The notes beneath the pieces were generated by a model. That model did no database searches. It saw only the letters and a program-made list of their open reading frames with translations, and had not been told where the DNA came from. From Amphiura filiformis (taxonomy: Eukaryota > Echinodermata > Ophiuroidea > Amphilepidida > Amphiuridae): DNA of 64,000 nt. Shown here in pieces: positions 11,127-26,100 of the stretch (its first letter is position 1; each line of letters begins with the position of its first letter). The DNA lies in contig NC_092636.1 of the NCBI RefSeq assembly GCF_039555335.1, positions 56,351,706-56,415,705 of the forward strand, read 5' to 3'. The position numbers and the translations under genes are program-made.

Positions 11127-14100
11127 TCATCTTGTTGGTGGATTCAGGAACATGTTTGGATAAAACCTCAATCCTTCCACAGATTCATCTCGGCATGCCT
11201 CGCCAGTCTCTTCTGCAGTCATCAACCTGGAATAGAAAAGACAAAATTGTGAAGACACCTTAAGCCACCAGCACATACACATGTTAATCAATGCCAGAGA
11301 TATCCAATAGGGCCTATGAAATATGGTATATTTGTCATCCATGACACATTACAGCAGTACAAGAAAACACCTGTTAGGTTTGGAGGGTTGTAAAATCCAT
11401 CTACAAGAGTATCCCTTTGACATGTTAGAACCATAGCTCATTTCACCTTGAGTTTGGTAGCAATGTCAGATGTGGTTGCGCTGCAAGTGTGCAGACAACC
11501 CTCCCTTGTGTATATACCCTGTGGGCGAGGCTGATTTGATACTACGATCAACAAAATACACACCTACTTCACTATAGTACACTTTCCTAAAGGCAGTAGA
11601 GTAAAATCAAATTTTGTGATTTCCTCAAAAATTGCTCATTGTTGCTGGAATCTGTTATGTTAGTTGGATTTCTTGGCTAATTCCCTTTCTAAATTACTAC
11701 CTTGAGGAAGGCATATGGATTATATCTCTGTGAAACAGCAAAGTCAAGCGTGTCCTCAGGCATGGCTATGAAGGCCCTTCCAATGCACCAACATACAAAG
11801 TGGTCAAAGTAGAAATACATTGCTTGAGGAATGCAATAAAGATACTAAAACCATAGATTTACTTTTGATTGAAGTAGGCTCGAATAATAATTGGCAACAA
11901 TAATTACGATCGCCTGGTTGCCAGTAGGTTTGACGTTGTTCTGGTGTCTCTAGTTTGTATTTGATGGATTTTGCTTCTCAAGACCATCAAGCTTCTATGG
12001 AAAAATTACATCTAGCAACCGGACCAAAATATTTGCACATTTAGAGCTTTGTGCTTCACTGGCACCATTACATTACACACATATCATTGCTGGGCACATG
12101 GAAAGCAATCAGGAGGTACACTGGTATATTCCCCTCCATGAATGACATGTAATCATGGCAGATAACACCTTCTCCAATCTATGGTGATTCTAGAAAACTG
12201 CAGACTACCAATCAGGAGTAATTTTTAGATTAGCAACTGAAATTACTTCATTTATTTAGGTCTACTTACCTTGCTTTTGCCAATGTAACTGAAATTCCTA
12301 TATTTTGTGATAGTTCATCTGCTGTTAGGGAACCTTTTTCTGTTAACTGCAAAGAAAAATAACATAATAAAGGTTAGATAATGCTAATAACAGCCAGTTC
12401 CTCCAAACCCCAGATGTGTTTCTTACATATTAAGATGGAAAACCCCTCATCCAATGGTTCTGTTAAATATGGGATGAATGTTCAAGGATGGTTCTGTTGG
12501 CATAAGCAAAAGAACAGTCACAGTACACTACTTGGTTATCTGCTTAACATTTTTGTCAAATATTTTAAATGTCTGTACTTGCCCTTTGGTCAAACTTATC
12601 ATGCTACTTTGGCAACGATGCTAATAACTTCCTGTATGTGGGTGTGGTGTCTGCTTGTTGTGTTCAGCAATGTAACTGTCTGTCAAACAGTTACTGTTAA
12701 TGTGCTGCTAATCCTAAACATTTGCAAGTGTCAATTATGGACTTTCAATTATTGAGATTGAAATGCAATGACACACTTGTGCCACAAGTGACTTACCAAT
12801 ACAGCAATATGTTTAATGGCTTCTTCCTCTCCTCTTGATAACAATTCTACTACCATCACACCACTTGAAAATTCACGAAGTCTAAAGAAAGAGCAAAACA
12901 ATATTCTTAAGAATATTTTGGCTAGATTTTACAATAAGGTATGCCACCCACAAGCTGGGCTTTATTTTGTGAGTCTGCGATGTTCTCAAAATAATCATGT
13001 AGGGCAGCCTCCGGCAGGTGTGGTATACCAAATTCTAAAGTTGCACGAATATTTCTTATTGCAAACTACCAAATTAAAAAAATTGGTCAACAAGACATAC
13101 CGTTAGAGGTTTGTCTCACACACATAACAAATGCACTACGATCAAGTAGGTTATGACAACATTTGATTGAATGGACTGCACTGCGCCATGATTACGGTGA
13201 AGGACACCGGTTCAAATCCTTTGTTTAGAGCCAATCAGTAATTTCACACACAACCTCTATGGCTTTTCCATTTAAAATTCACATAGTCACTGTCATCTCA
13301 ATTCAAGTTGCACCTTTGGTCAATCCAGACCAATTTTTGGCCTGAAGACAATTTTGTTTGGAATAATCTTTCTCAACTTTTATGGAAGAAAATGATTGGA
13401 TCTGGAATAATCTAAACTGTTAAATTTGTGGTTAGAAAAAAAAAATCTTCCATAGCAGGGTGTGTGGTTATCTAAACAGCCCAATTAATGAGATAATCAA
13501 ATATGGTGACTGAAAACTGAAAACAATCTCTATTAAGAGAGCAACAAAAAAAAGAGCCCAAAATTAAACAATAATGTATGTTACAAAGGTTTATGCCCCC
13601 GGCGCTAAGCGCTCATTTTTGGCACAACACGTTATACGCATAACGCAAACAACAATGCACTTTGAATTGAAAGGTGCCGGACATCGACACATAGCGAAAT
13701 AATCAAAAGGTAAACTATTTGCCCTCTACGTGCGACATGCAAACAAGGCTCTTTGGTTCTACTTCAATATATTTACCTTAAAGGTAGCTTTAATCTTTCA
13801 AACTGTCTGCAAGCATCAACTAGATCATCTGGAGACAGCAGCTATGAAGGAAACAAACTCAAGTCATAAATACAGGTATCCTCTGAATGGACATTGAGAA
13901 CACTCATGTCAAATGCATTATCACTCCATCAATAACATTTGTTTTCATCTTAATTTTCTCTGTTTTACTGAGTTTCTATCAAACAGCTGACCAATTCTGT
14001 AGCATACACTTCTCAGCCTGCTGATTTGAATTATTCTAAAAACACAACTTGTAATATATTATAACTCAAGTTATGTATGTGCCTTTTGTAACATTACAAA

Positions 14101-17100
14101 GATGCCTGGGTTACATCCCAATATTGATAAGAATTGCAAGTGAGACAACCAAGACCCAGGTAAATTGGCCCATGATTCTTTGGTCTTTAAGTTATGCCTT
14201 TGATGACCTCCTCCCACTTCAGCATGCTTCAGTTCTGTAAAAGCCTACACTTCGGTTATTCCATATGTCCCTTCCCACCATCTCTGCCACAAGCTCAGGC
14301 CATTTAACTAAGATAACTCACACCAAAGTGTGCAGAGAGATTTGACAAATAATGTACAAGTGGTAATTTTCGCGTTCAGTTATTTTCGCGATTTGTAGTG
14401 AGACACATTTTCGCGAATGTTATCTATGCCCGTGCAACGGGGCATAGATATTGTATTTGTTGTGTTTAGTCTTCTCCTTCGTCTTCACCTTCTTCTCCTT
14501 ACGACCAGTCCTTTGCACTCCTCTAGCTCAAGAACTAAAGTAGCCTCGGGGCCCCTGCTTGGTACAATGATGGCCCATGACCCCTAAAAATTTCTTGGGG
14601 TAGCCTCGACCCCAGAGGTCAAATGTCATGGGCTACAGGGGGCAATATGTGTAAAATTTGAAGCATCTCTAGCTCAAGAACTATAGCGCCCTCAGGGTTC
14701 ATACTTAATATAATGATGGCCCATGACCCCTAGAAGTAACTAATGGTGGCCACCACCCCAGAGGTTTTAAGGGGTGTGGTTGGTTAAGGGGTGGGATATT
14801 AGAGAGAGTGTTGTCCAGTCTGGTGGTGTGTTAGAGAGAGTGAGGGTCTGGTGGGGTATAAGAGAGAGTGAAGGCTTGGTAGGGTATTAGAGAGAGTGAG
14901 TGCCAGTCTGGTGGTGTTTTAGAGCAGTGAGTGTCTGGTGGAGTATAAGAGAGAGTGAGGGTCTGGTGGGGTATTAGAGAGAGTGTGGTCCAGTCTGGTG
15001 GTGTTTTAGAGAGAGTGTGTGTATAGTGGAGTATAAGAGAGTGAAGGCTTGGTGGGGTATTAGAGAGAGTATGGGTCAGTCTGGTGATGTTCAAGAGCGA
15101 GTGAGTGTCCGATGGAGTATAAGAGAGAGTGAAGGCTTGGTGGGGTATTAGAGAGAGTATGGGTCAGTCTGGTGATGTTTTAGAGCGAGTGAGTGTCTGA
15201 TGGAGTATAAGAGAGAGTGAAGGCTTGGTGGGGTATTAGAGAGAGTATGGGTCAGTCTGGTGATGTTTTAGAGCGAGTGAGTGTATGATGGAGTATAAGA
15301 GAGAGTGAGGGTCTGGTGGGGTATTAGAGAGAGTGTGGTCCAGTCTTGTGGCGTTTCAGAGAGAGTGATGGTCTGGTGGAGTATAAGAGAGAGTGAGGGT
15401 CTTATGTGGTATAAGAGAGAGTGTGGTCCAGTCTGGTGGTGTTTTAGAGAGAGTGATGGTCTGGTGGGGGTATAAAAGAGAGTGAAGGTTTGGTAGGGTA
15501 TTAGAGAGAGTGTGGGCCAGTCCAGTGTTATGAGCATTACTTGTATATCAAATGAAAGCTTAAAACAAGTGCTTTCACATGGTGCTCACCAAGTTTTCGT
15601 TTGTGAATAGGGGAACGAGGTTAGGTGTGGTCACGGGCATAGATATTCGTGTTTGGTAAAACACATTACTGTGGCATCTAGTTATTTTTGTGATTGCCCC
15701 GTCCTCCCCTATACTTGTAATACATTATTTCATATATTCGCGAGGTGCTATTTTCGCAGTTGGAGCTCTAATCACGAAATTCGGGAAAACAAAACTCTTG
15801 CAAAAATTACCACTTATACAGTAAGTCTTGTGGCCTTCTCACTCACATCCACTCATTTCCAGGGGTGAGGGCAAGATGGCAGATAATCTCTCAACTTACC
15901 TCCATGCCTCTTGCTCTGTTAATTCTACAGTATATATCAGTCAAAGCCATCATACCGCCACTTTCCTAAACAAATGAAAAAACAAAATTAGGTTTCATTT
16001 TTGTTTTGACAAAAATGAAATGTTGTGGGTCTATTTTCTAGGTTTGAAAGAGCATTAGGTCTACATATCCTTAAAATGAATGCTTTTTCCAGCTGTGACA
16101 GCTAGTTGCCATGGCAATTGCCATGGGCATAGTGGTCCACCTGTCATCATAACCAACTGGACTTGGGTCACCATACTATATGCCCTCCGGCAATTCAGTG
16201 CTTGGGCTACTTTCAACCAGTATTCCAGTATTTTTTATAATGGGGTTTGCACCAAGCTATGTTCACTACAAGTTTTACTTTGTTCTAGACTCTGGTTATC
16301 ATTGTTACACAGCCGTGACGTTAGTTACATTTGCTCTAGCACTCACATGCTTACATCGATTTTGACCTAACTTAGTCACAATGATCATTGACCGTGCCCC
16401 TACATGTCACATGAAACTTGTGGGGTCAAAGGTCACGAGGGGTCATAGGGGTCAAAACGTGATTTCAACTAAAAATGCATCTTCTCCCACAACTTACGGT
16501 GGAGAGCGACCCCACTTGCACACATGCATTGCTATTACCCAGTGTCTATGTGGTGTACACAGATTTGAGGTCAAAGGTCATTAAGGGGTCACTTCCGGTA
16601 TAAAATGTAATACCATCACAAATTTTTATTAGCAAAGAAAAACATAGCACAGTAACGGTATGTTCACATATGATCTGCAGTCACCCAATGTATATGTGGT
16701 ATTTTTTTTAATTGGGATCAAAGCTCATTAAGGGGTCACTTCCGGTATAAATACCTTTAAAATGCATCTTCTTCCACAAATTATGTGGGACAGAGACGCC
16801 ACTTGCACACATGCATTGTTATTACCCAGTGTCTATGGGGTGTACACAGATTTGGGGTCAATGGTCATTAAGGGGTCACTTCCGGTATAAAACGAAAAAC
16901 CTGCAAAAAATTTTATTAGCTAAGTAAAACATGGGACAGTAACGGTATGTTCACACATGATCTGCAGTCACTCAATGTATATGTGGTATTTTTTTTTTAT
17001 TTGGGGTCAAATCTCATTAAGGGGTCACTTCGGTATAAAACGAAATACCTTTAAAATGCATCTTCTTCCACAGATTATGTAGGACAGTGACGCCACTTGC

Positions 17101-20100
17101 ACACATGCATTGTTATTACCCAGTGTCTATGGGGTGTACACAGATTTGGGGTCAAAGGTCATTAAGGGGTCACTGCGGTATAAAACGAAAAAAATTTTAT
17201 TTGCTAAGAAAAACATAGGACAGTAACGGTATGTTCACACATGAATTGTGGTTACCCAATTCATATGTGGTATTTTTTATTTGGGGTCAAATGTCATTAA
17301 GGGGTCACTTCCGGTCTGAGACGAAAAACCTTCAAAATGCCCCTTCTGCCACAAGTAACATAGCAAAGTGGTGCCATGTGCACCCATGCATTGACATTAG
17401 CCAATGTCTATGGGCATTTTCATATATTTTGGGGTCAAAGGTCATAAGGGGTCACAACACGGCTGTGTTCGTGGGTTAGACCACAGCTAAGTCTAGTTAT
17501 GTTTCTGTTGGTATTTCAAATTGATTCTTTGCACTAAAACAACAGCTTAAATTATTTTCATATAATCACATGAGGAAAATTTATGAAGTGAAAAGAAGTA
17601 AAAATAAAATGGGATAAAATATCAGTGTCTATGGTCAGGCAGACAAAAAATGCCCTGGGCAGTCTATTAACTCCTTGCATGCTCAAGAATTCATCAACCA
17701 AGGTAAAATTGTTACTACTGCATAAAGAATAAAGGTTTAGAAAATATTAAGAGAAAGAACCATCTTAAAAAGAAAATATTAAAAGAAAGAATAACTTATC
17801 TAAATAAGAAATTGACCTCTGCATATTGAATAACAATGTTGAACTTTACCACATAGGCCTACATAGGTCCAGGGAAGAAGGGAAAGGGTTATTTCTCACG
17901 GTTTGGTTGGAGCTGGGAGCCCTCCTGCTGACAGTGGTATGTGAAAATAAGACCAGGGAAAGAAGATTTATTGCCCTCGCTTTTCTCTAATCGAGGGTAA
18001 GTTCTTTAAGGATCCGTTCAGCTGATGAGATATAACTAAACACTTGTTTTCAAACTTGTGGGTGAGGACTGTGAATGGAGTCAGTGGAAACCTTAATCTT
18101 TTGATATTATAAATGAATGATGATTATGACAATTTTGGTTCAATGTCCTGACTGCCTCATTGCCATGATTTAGTGTAAGTTAACAAGCCAATGTTTCATA
18201 CGTGTACCGCATGTTCTCAAAATTAATACATGAGTAGTTTTCACATACATAGATTTCAGGAACATGAAGTCCAGTTTTTCCACTCCTGGACACATTGTTT
18301 GCATGTAAAGCATACTATCATGTCCATGAACTTATAACACTGAAACATTGAAATATAGCAATTTGACAAGATCACTCTACGATGGAGTTATAATGTAAAG
18401 TTTTTGTCAGAGAAGAACTTTACTTGTTTACATTTTGAGAGCGTAAACATGGAAGAGGGATTCTGTTTGGCTGAATCTATCATCTGACAATCATAGCAAC
18501 AGACCGATAATCTGATTGGCCAATTGCGTCAAATCGTTGGTTGGCGCAGATTGGTGCCCTTGAAGTGAACACAGAGCATATGTATGTCGCTCATTAACTG
18601 GGCGCTCGTGTCAATCTGAGCAAGGGAGTGCCATTCTTCTCTGAAACCCAGTGTAATATATACCCCATGGGTACTACTGCCTTTCTTACAGTACCACTGT
18701 CACTACGAAATCCAACATGGCGTTACTCTCAACTTGAGACAAGACAGACTGTAGTAGTGGCAATGGGTTAAACAAGAAGCGTCTTACCTCAATAGGTGTG
18801 ACAAGTACATCAGCAAGTTGTTTGGCTAACTCATTGTGATATTTCAACCCTGTACCATGCGTCTCTCTTGTAACAGGATTTGCTATACCCAGACTTAATA
18901 AGTAGGATTTGAATTGAACAGTCTGTTGAAAAAGAAATATACTTGTTACTTACTGATATACAGCTTGTATCTGTTTAATATAGAGGTGCTGATTTACAGA
19001 ATCTTCACACATACACAAGCTGTAAATCAGGTTCATATATATACTCTCGGGTAATAAATCAGAGAGGTGTAGCAACTTTAATAGAAACATTTGGTCTACC
19101 TTTACAAGAGCACACAATAAATTAGATTTCACTTTTTCAAAACTCTGGTACACCAAAATTAAAATCCACACCCCACATGGATCCATACACCCTCCATACA
19201 CAATCACAAAAACATCTTACGCACAGGTTCAATACACACATGCACATTTGAATGGATTTTCAAGTAAATACAATTTAGGAAACATAAATGGATTTGCAAA
19301 TAAAGAATTATTAACAAACAAACAAGCAATTAACTTACTTCATCTTCTGTTATTTCCCCTTGCTTATCTTTGATCTTATTAGCAATTGTCTTCGTCAAAT
19401 TTACCATTTCCTTGGCCTGAAGAAGATTGTGAATTGAAACAAACAAAAAACATGAAAATCAAAGTTACACATAACTTATAGCTGGGACACACAAAACAAA
19501 CACAAAATGTGTATATCAGAATCTGTGGACACTCCTACTGTAGATATCATCTTTCAGCAGACTTCATCATCATTGTCTACGGATAAAGACGTAATGGCAT
19601 TTTCCTAAAGTTGAATGTTTGATATTATAGTCACACAATAAAAAGTGTTTTTTTTCTTTTTTCCAATAACATACATAACAGTCCTAGTTTTATTACTTCC
19701 AAATATCAAACCTACCTTTTCCATTAGTTTATCTAAATCTTCAAAGGCCTGTGGAAAGAGAGAGTGATAAAATAATTACAAATTGAGAAAGATTACTTTA
19801 TCTTTGTATTAATTAATTGGTTTATTTTAAGGGCATGTTGAGGTCAGTGCCAGACATCATATGTTATCTATGTTGCTTTCAGAAATATTTTAAACCACTG
19901 TATCATAAGTAGCTCACTGCAAAGTTGCAAGCACTCCAAACTTGTGACTTTGTGATGAGATCTCTGAGACAGCCGCTTAACATTATGAACATGTGACCCG
20001 TTCCGAAAAAACTAGGAATAAGTCGCATTTTTGACATTTCATGATTTGAATAAAATGTAAATACTACACAATAAGCTTTAAAATGATACCAAAATTACAT

Positions 20101-23100
20101 TGTATATACACAGCATCAATACTTTTCAAGATATAGATAATTTTGTAGATGATACCTTGATATTTTTGCTAAATTGCAATTCTTAGTAATGGGCCAATTA
20201 GTTTCCTGCCATACACAGGATTGAATAGGGATTATCACAGTTCAACAGTTAATTATTGATTTAATAAACTTCTTTTAAATAAGTACTTTCAAGGATTTGA
20301 AAGTCCCATTAGTTTCACAGTCAAATACCATGAAATTAAGAATTCCAAAATTTTTTTTGACTGGAATGTCATCTTAAAATGCCTATAACTCAAAAATATG
20401 TCTGGCGACTTGTCTCCGGGTTTGGTTGTAGCTGGTCACATATATGGTTCTACCAGACCCATCCTGAAACCCTCAATCTCACCTTGCTAATATTCTGATA
20501 TGGTTCTACAAGACCCACCCTGAAACCCCCAATCTCACCTTGCTAATATTCTGATCAGTTTGTTTCATCTTCGCATCCAGTTTTCTTTCAATGCCGACAA
20601 TTCCAGCATGTATCTGCTTTGGCTGTAAGTTCAAATATATCAATAATAATTTGTCATTTTAAATTATAAGTATCAAAAAACAAGCATAAAAAAGATCACT
20701 TTATGCAGGAAAATTCAATTTCATTTTCCTAAAAACCATATATGTCCATATCAACTTGCTTAGTCAACTGATTATTTAGACAAAGTGATGCAAAAATATT
20801 TCTTGATTCATCACACATTCTTAACAGTCATTGTTTCTTTAATAAGACTGGTCCATTTTGTAGCTATGTGTGTTTGAAGTGCATAATATATTTCCCCCAA
20901 AATAGCACCCCAAGATGGCTCAAAATAAGCTAAGGTGTCATAAAAGTGTAACACACAATTATTTTTCCAGCTCTTTTCTTTTGGTCTCCAACCAGGTTTA
21001 AATTATAGTATGCACATATATCGTTCATAATACACTAAAAGAAAGATAAGTTATAGACCATTTACTTCACAAATTTAATTTTCTAGCCTTTGCGTGACGT
21101 TATATTTGACAGACACAATTTTGATGATTTTCTGCAATCAAATAAAAATTTATAAAGTATTACATAAGGTATTTTGTGGTTATTTAGGTGTAGGACCTAC
21201 AGCAACTGATTGTGAAAAAAATGTTGTCCAAATATTACAATAAGGAGGATAAATTGTTATAAATAAAATATGTGTGAATGTCAAGCCATAACATACGCAA
21301 GATGTCTGTCAAATGTAACATACAGAATAATAATTTGGCAAAAACAGTAGTTCAAGATGGGAAATTGAATAAAGATCACATGCAGTTTATAAATCACATG
21401 TTTTAAAACACTTTTATAAACTCTAAACTATCATCATAATGTGAACATCAAGTGATTTTAATTTTTTTAACATTATTGCGTATGTTACTTTTGACAGACA
21501 CATACAAATCTTATGTATGTTACTTGCGTACAAATGTTTGACAGACAACACTTAACAATGGATTGTGTCATCAAAAAGCTTCTCCTCACAAAGTGATAGT
21601 GCCACAAAGCTAGGTGGAGCTAAATGCTATGTCATGTAGCATAATTAGCTGTATCACCCTAGTTTAGCAGGAATTACAGCACCGTCTTGCGTATGTTACT
21701 ATTTGACAGACATTTCAAGAAAAATTTTAAAATTGTTATATGTTCAAAAAGATGGCAGCCACTTACAAATTGATTATAATATGGAGAAATGAAGTTATTT
21801 ACAATAGATTTACCCTTTAGTTTATGCTTCAAGTCTTTGTTTATAAAAACTGAGGGACTTCAAAATCAATCAAAAGTTTGACAGACAATAGTAACATACG
21901 CAAGGCAAACTTTTAAATCCTTTTTTTGATCTGTTAACTTATAATTCATAATGCCTCTTTCTGTTTTTTTGATTGGTTTACTGCACCATTTTGGGAAACA
22001 GGTCACATGAATTTCTATAAGGATCCATAAAAAAATTAAAAGCTGTTGAAAAAAGGCGTCTCTTGGCATGTTACAAATAAAAGTGTAAAAATAGGCATTT
22101 TTACAGCTATTTTTTTATTATTTTTATTATTTAGAGTGAAAGGATTTTACTTAAATTGTGTATGCTATGTCTTTACTACCTAAACTTGCCACTAAACTAG
22201 CCAATATTCCATTTCTATAATTATTATTTTTAAAAAAAGATGTCAAAATATATGGCTATAATATGACACCTTAGCATATTTTGAGCCAGATACATGTACC
22301 ATATGCAACATTTCAGTAAGGTTGGCATAAACAAGCAAGATACCTAAACTAAGTACCTTTAAATACGAACAATTATGCAGATATATATTACAATGTTTGC
22401 ACCTCATTTCAGGATATGGAAGATATTTTTCAGTGTTTGATTTCAATTTACCTTTGCTCCTGGAACCCTTGGTGCAGTTCTTGATGGAGAAGGAGTCAAT
22501 TCCCATCTTTTTCTGGAAAGCTCTTCTGTCAGACATCTGAAAAACTGAAGAATTTTAACACTTGCATAAAAGATTTGTTTTATTTTTCAATTCTACCACA
22601 CTGGTTTATTATAATACAAGGTAGGTGAATGTCCAATACAACTTATGAGAGTAAATTATGCCGTAATTTATGCCCAATGGTGGGGTTTGAATGTTAAACA
22701 CCCAAACGTTTTTAACTATGAAGAGTGAAAGGTGAAGAAATACAAGAGAGTAATATCAAAGCAACAGTTATGCCACAATTCTTGCATTGCATTTCATCCA
22801 CATACCACTGACCAAATGCTCTTTTTGTATGGCATTGATCAGTAATAAAAATATAAAAAATGTTGTTGTTTTTTAGTGTTTATGAACATATAGACCACTT
22901 GGCATGTGACATCATTGCCCGGCAGTATGCGTGCGCATTATGGCAATTTCCATTGTTCTTTGCCCTGCAGTGTGCGTACGCATCGTAGTTTGCTAAGGGC
23001 ATGTGCATTTTAAATCGCCCGCCACATTTCATATAGTACAAGAAAGCCATTGAACAGTGTGGCGGCTCGGTCATTTCGGTCAAGCATATTGACAGACGAG

Positions 23101-26100
23101 TCCCTCGCCTTTGTTGATAAACAGTGATGTCAAGTGGTCTATACACATCATGTATAAATCATGGATTACCATTATTGTTTTTGCAGCAAGCAGTATACAA
23201 ATACTTCATGGTTTGAAGGAAAATAGAGGAAACTCTTTTTCCGAGGCACTGGTTACAGGCCTACCACCTTGAACCCAAAGGGTGTGAGGTGGTAGGCCTG
23301 TAGCCAGTACAGAGGGAAAAATAGTGACCCTATTTTCCTGAAAATACCATGTAGTATTTGTTTTATTACACCACATACATATTTATGAGCACCAATTCAT
23401 AACATTTTAACAAGAAAATTGGTGCTAGCCCCCCCCGCTAGGCCAACTTGCATTCTTCATCAAGTTCATGCTTAGGATTCGAGAGCTCCTCTAAGCTCTG
23501 CACGTATACGAATCCCTTCTCCTCACAATACGTCTTGAACAGCTTCACAGCTTTATGAATCATAAATTGGGTGTTTAGTGCATCCTTTTGCAAAAATAGT
23601 TCGGCAATATCTGCTTCGAACAGCAAGGACTTCTTTCCATGGACGCTGACATTTTTGTTGTTGCTATAATAAATTGGTTAATTCCCATTTAATCATACGG
23701 AGAACCATGATACAATATAAAATGCCAAGTCCTACCTTTGCGGATCGAAAAACATGTTTACGAAAGGGAGTATGAACTTTTGTCTCCAAGGATGATGATA
23801 TTGTGAATAGGGGGGAAACCATCGTCCGGTAAAATATTGTCCCATCAACTTACATCAGTTTCACCTCCTTCCCTGAACGTCATCTGTATATAAGAGTGCA
23901 CTGTACTCATCACTGGGCCTGGTGTCTTCCCTGGCCTAGGAGCATGCAGATGCACTGCTATCTTGGGACTAAGATGAAGATTGTAAGAAACATAATACAA
24001 GAGATTAATTCATGGATTAAGTCAATTAGTGACGAGATAAGATGGTGGGGCACCTGTCTCATGGTCATGGGTGTGAGACAAAAAGAGAATGTGTTTTAAT
24101 ATGTGGCAAGCATGTTGAATGAGACTTAATGGCACTTTGGCCCAGGGTAGTATTTTTGGTTTTCAGTTATGGCATGGGCGGTTGACCAGCAGCCGCAAGT
24201 ACCTGTGTTTTATCATTGGGGTTGTCTTCCAAGTACTATTTAATTTTTCAACAAACCTTATACCGTAAAAGTTTTTGGACGTATGCTCAGGGTGGTTTGG
24301 ATGAAAGTGTGCTATGTTAGCACTGAGAAGGCAACCAGACTGTTGGTTATGTTGTGTTTAGGAGGGTCCTCATAATCCTAACCAAACCAAGCATCCTGTG
24401 TGCCTCCCTTCAGCAAGGCAGACAACAAATAACACCAACCAAACACCTTCAACTAAACCACCTTGAAGCAGAGTCTTAGCTAGGATTTGACAAATGTCCA
24501 TTTTCATCAAAACTGCTTTTCCAAATTTTGACCCTAAAAAAACAAACATCAGACCTCTGCTCCTTCTGGGGTTCAGTCAGTTCAAATAATTATTTCTATA
24601 GCCTTGATTTATTAGTTTGGTCTTGTTTTTAGTACACAACTTATTCTTTTAGCATTAATTTTCAATTTAGCATGTGTCACAGGCATTAATTTTGACTATC
24701 CCAGAAGCAATCTGTCCCTCTTAAATGACAGGTTGAAACAACCAAATTGTCTCATCCCTTGTCTAGTTGCTGAACAGGTGTTGATAAGTATTTGCATAGA
24801 TGTAGATGTAGACAGGTGGACAGGTAGCTGGCTGATACCCTGCCTTGAGGGAGTTTAGGGAAATAGGGTTATAAGACAAGCTAACATGAACAGTACTGAA
24901 CTTGGACATGTATCCATTCCATAATAACTTCTTTATCAAAAAACATAGCCTCTCATACATTTTGCTTACCTTTTTCCTCTACCATCAGATACTTCTTCTG
25001 CATATACCACTTGAGCTAATGGAAGACCAAACATAGTAGACTGAAAAGAAAAGAAAGGTTTTACATGCCATTTGCTTTTAATAATCATTGATCACTGAAA
25101 ATGCAACTGTTAAATTTAGGGTTTTTGCTTTAAAACATGCTTGATCCTAAAACACTGATGTGATGTTAAATCATTGTGAAATGTGAATACAATTAAAAGT
25201 TCTGGAGCTATAGGCATATTAATAATGACTTGATTTTTTTTTTTTTTTACGTCTTTAGTTCATTAGATATATTAGGAAAATATTTCTCACTATGACTCCA
25301 TGTTGACATCTGCTAAATAAGCTGTGATTTTAGGGTGAAACCGGTACAATTCTAAAATTTGTGATATTTCTTGTCCGCCATCTTGGTGAATAGGCTTAAT
25401 CTTTCAGTCATTCAACATACGCACTGGGAGATTTTAGCCTAGTGAACAAGATTAATTTTAAAACTGTAGTAACTGTCAATCAAAAATTATGGGATAAGCA
25501 TGATATTAAAGTCAGCACCACTACTGAAGTAGAACACACCAAATTTTAGGCTAAAAACTGCCCAAATGCATAGCAACTGTCAATCGTAATGCCTAAGAAG
25601 TGACTTGACCCATTTGTACAGTACAAATCACAGCCCTGGTATTACCTGCTGTGCATCTCTCCAAAATAATCTATGAGTTGTCACGATAGCCACACCTTTG
25701 TCAAATGCTGTCTGAAAATGAAACACAAAATTACAGTTTACTATAAATATCAGTCATTCCGTCAAACTTTTTCAAATTTGTTTCCTGAGGAGTCTTGTGT
25801 GCATCAGCAATAAGTAATGAAGTTCCTTTTTTAATGATCATCACTATTTGACAACCTCGGTGTATAACAAGGACCAGACATATATTGTTAAATTTTTGAG
25901 TTTTGACATTTTGGGCTGTGTACATAATGGATGTAACTCTTCAATATTACACTTGAGATGTTTGAACAGTGACACTACATACATGTACTTGAGCCTGGTA
26001 TGGGTCTAAAACCACTGTTAATTGATTATCAAGCATCACGGTATGGCTAAGAGTTAAAATTTAGTTCATAATCTTAATATTTTATGACATTTTGCGGTAT

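Noticed and set aside
14831..15537. Minus-strand frames rich in Ser, Leu, Thr and Pro
   Set aside because: Repeat translation of the GAGAGAGTG minisatellite.
14780..17465. CRISPR-like array
   Set aside because: The repeats are contiguous satellites without unique spacers, and the window is eukaryotic.
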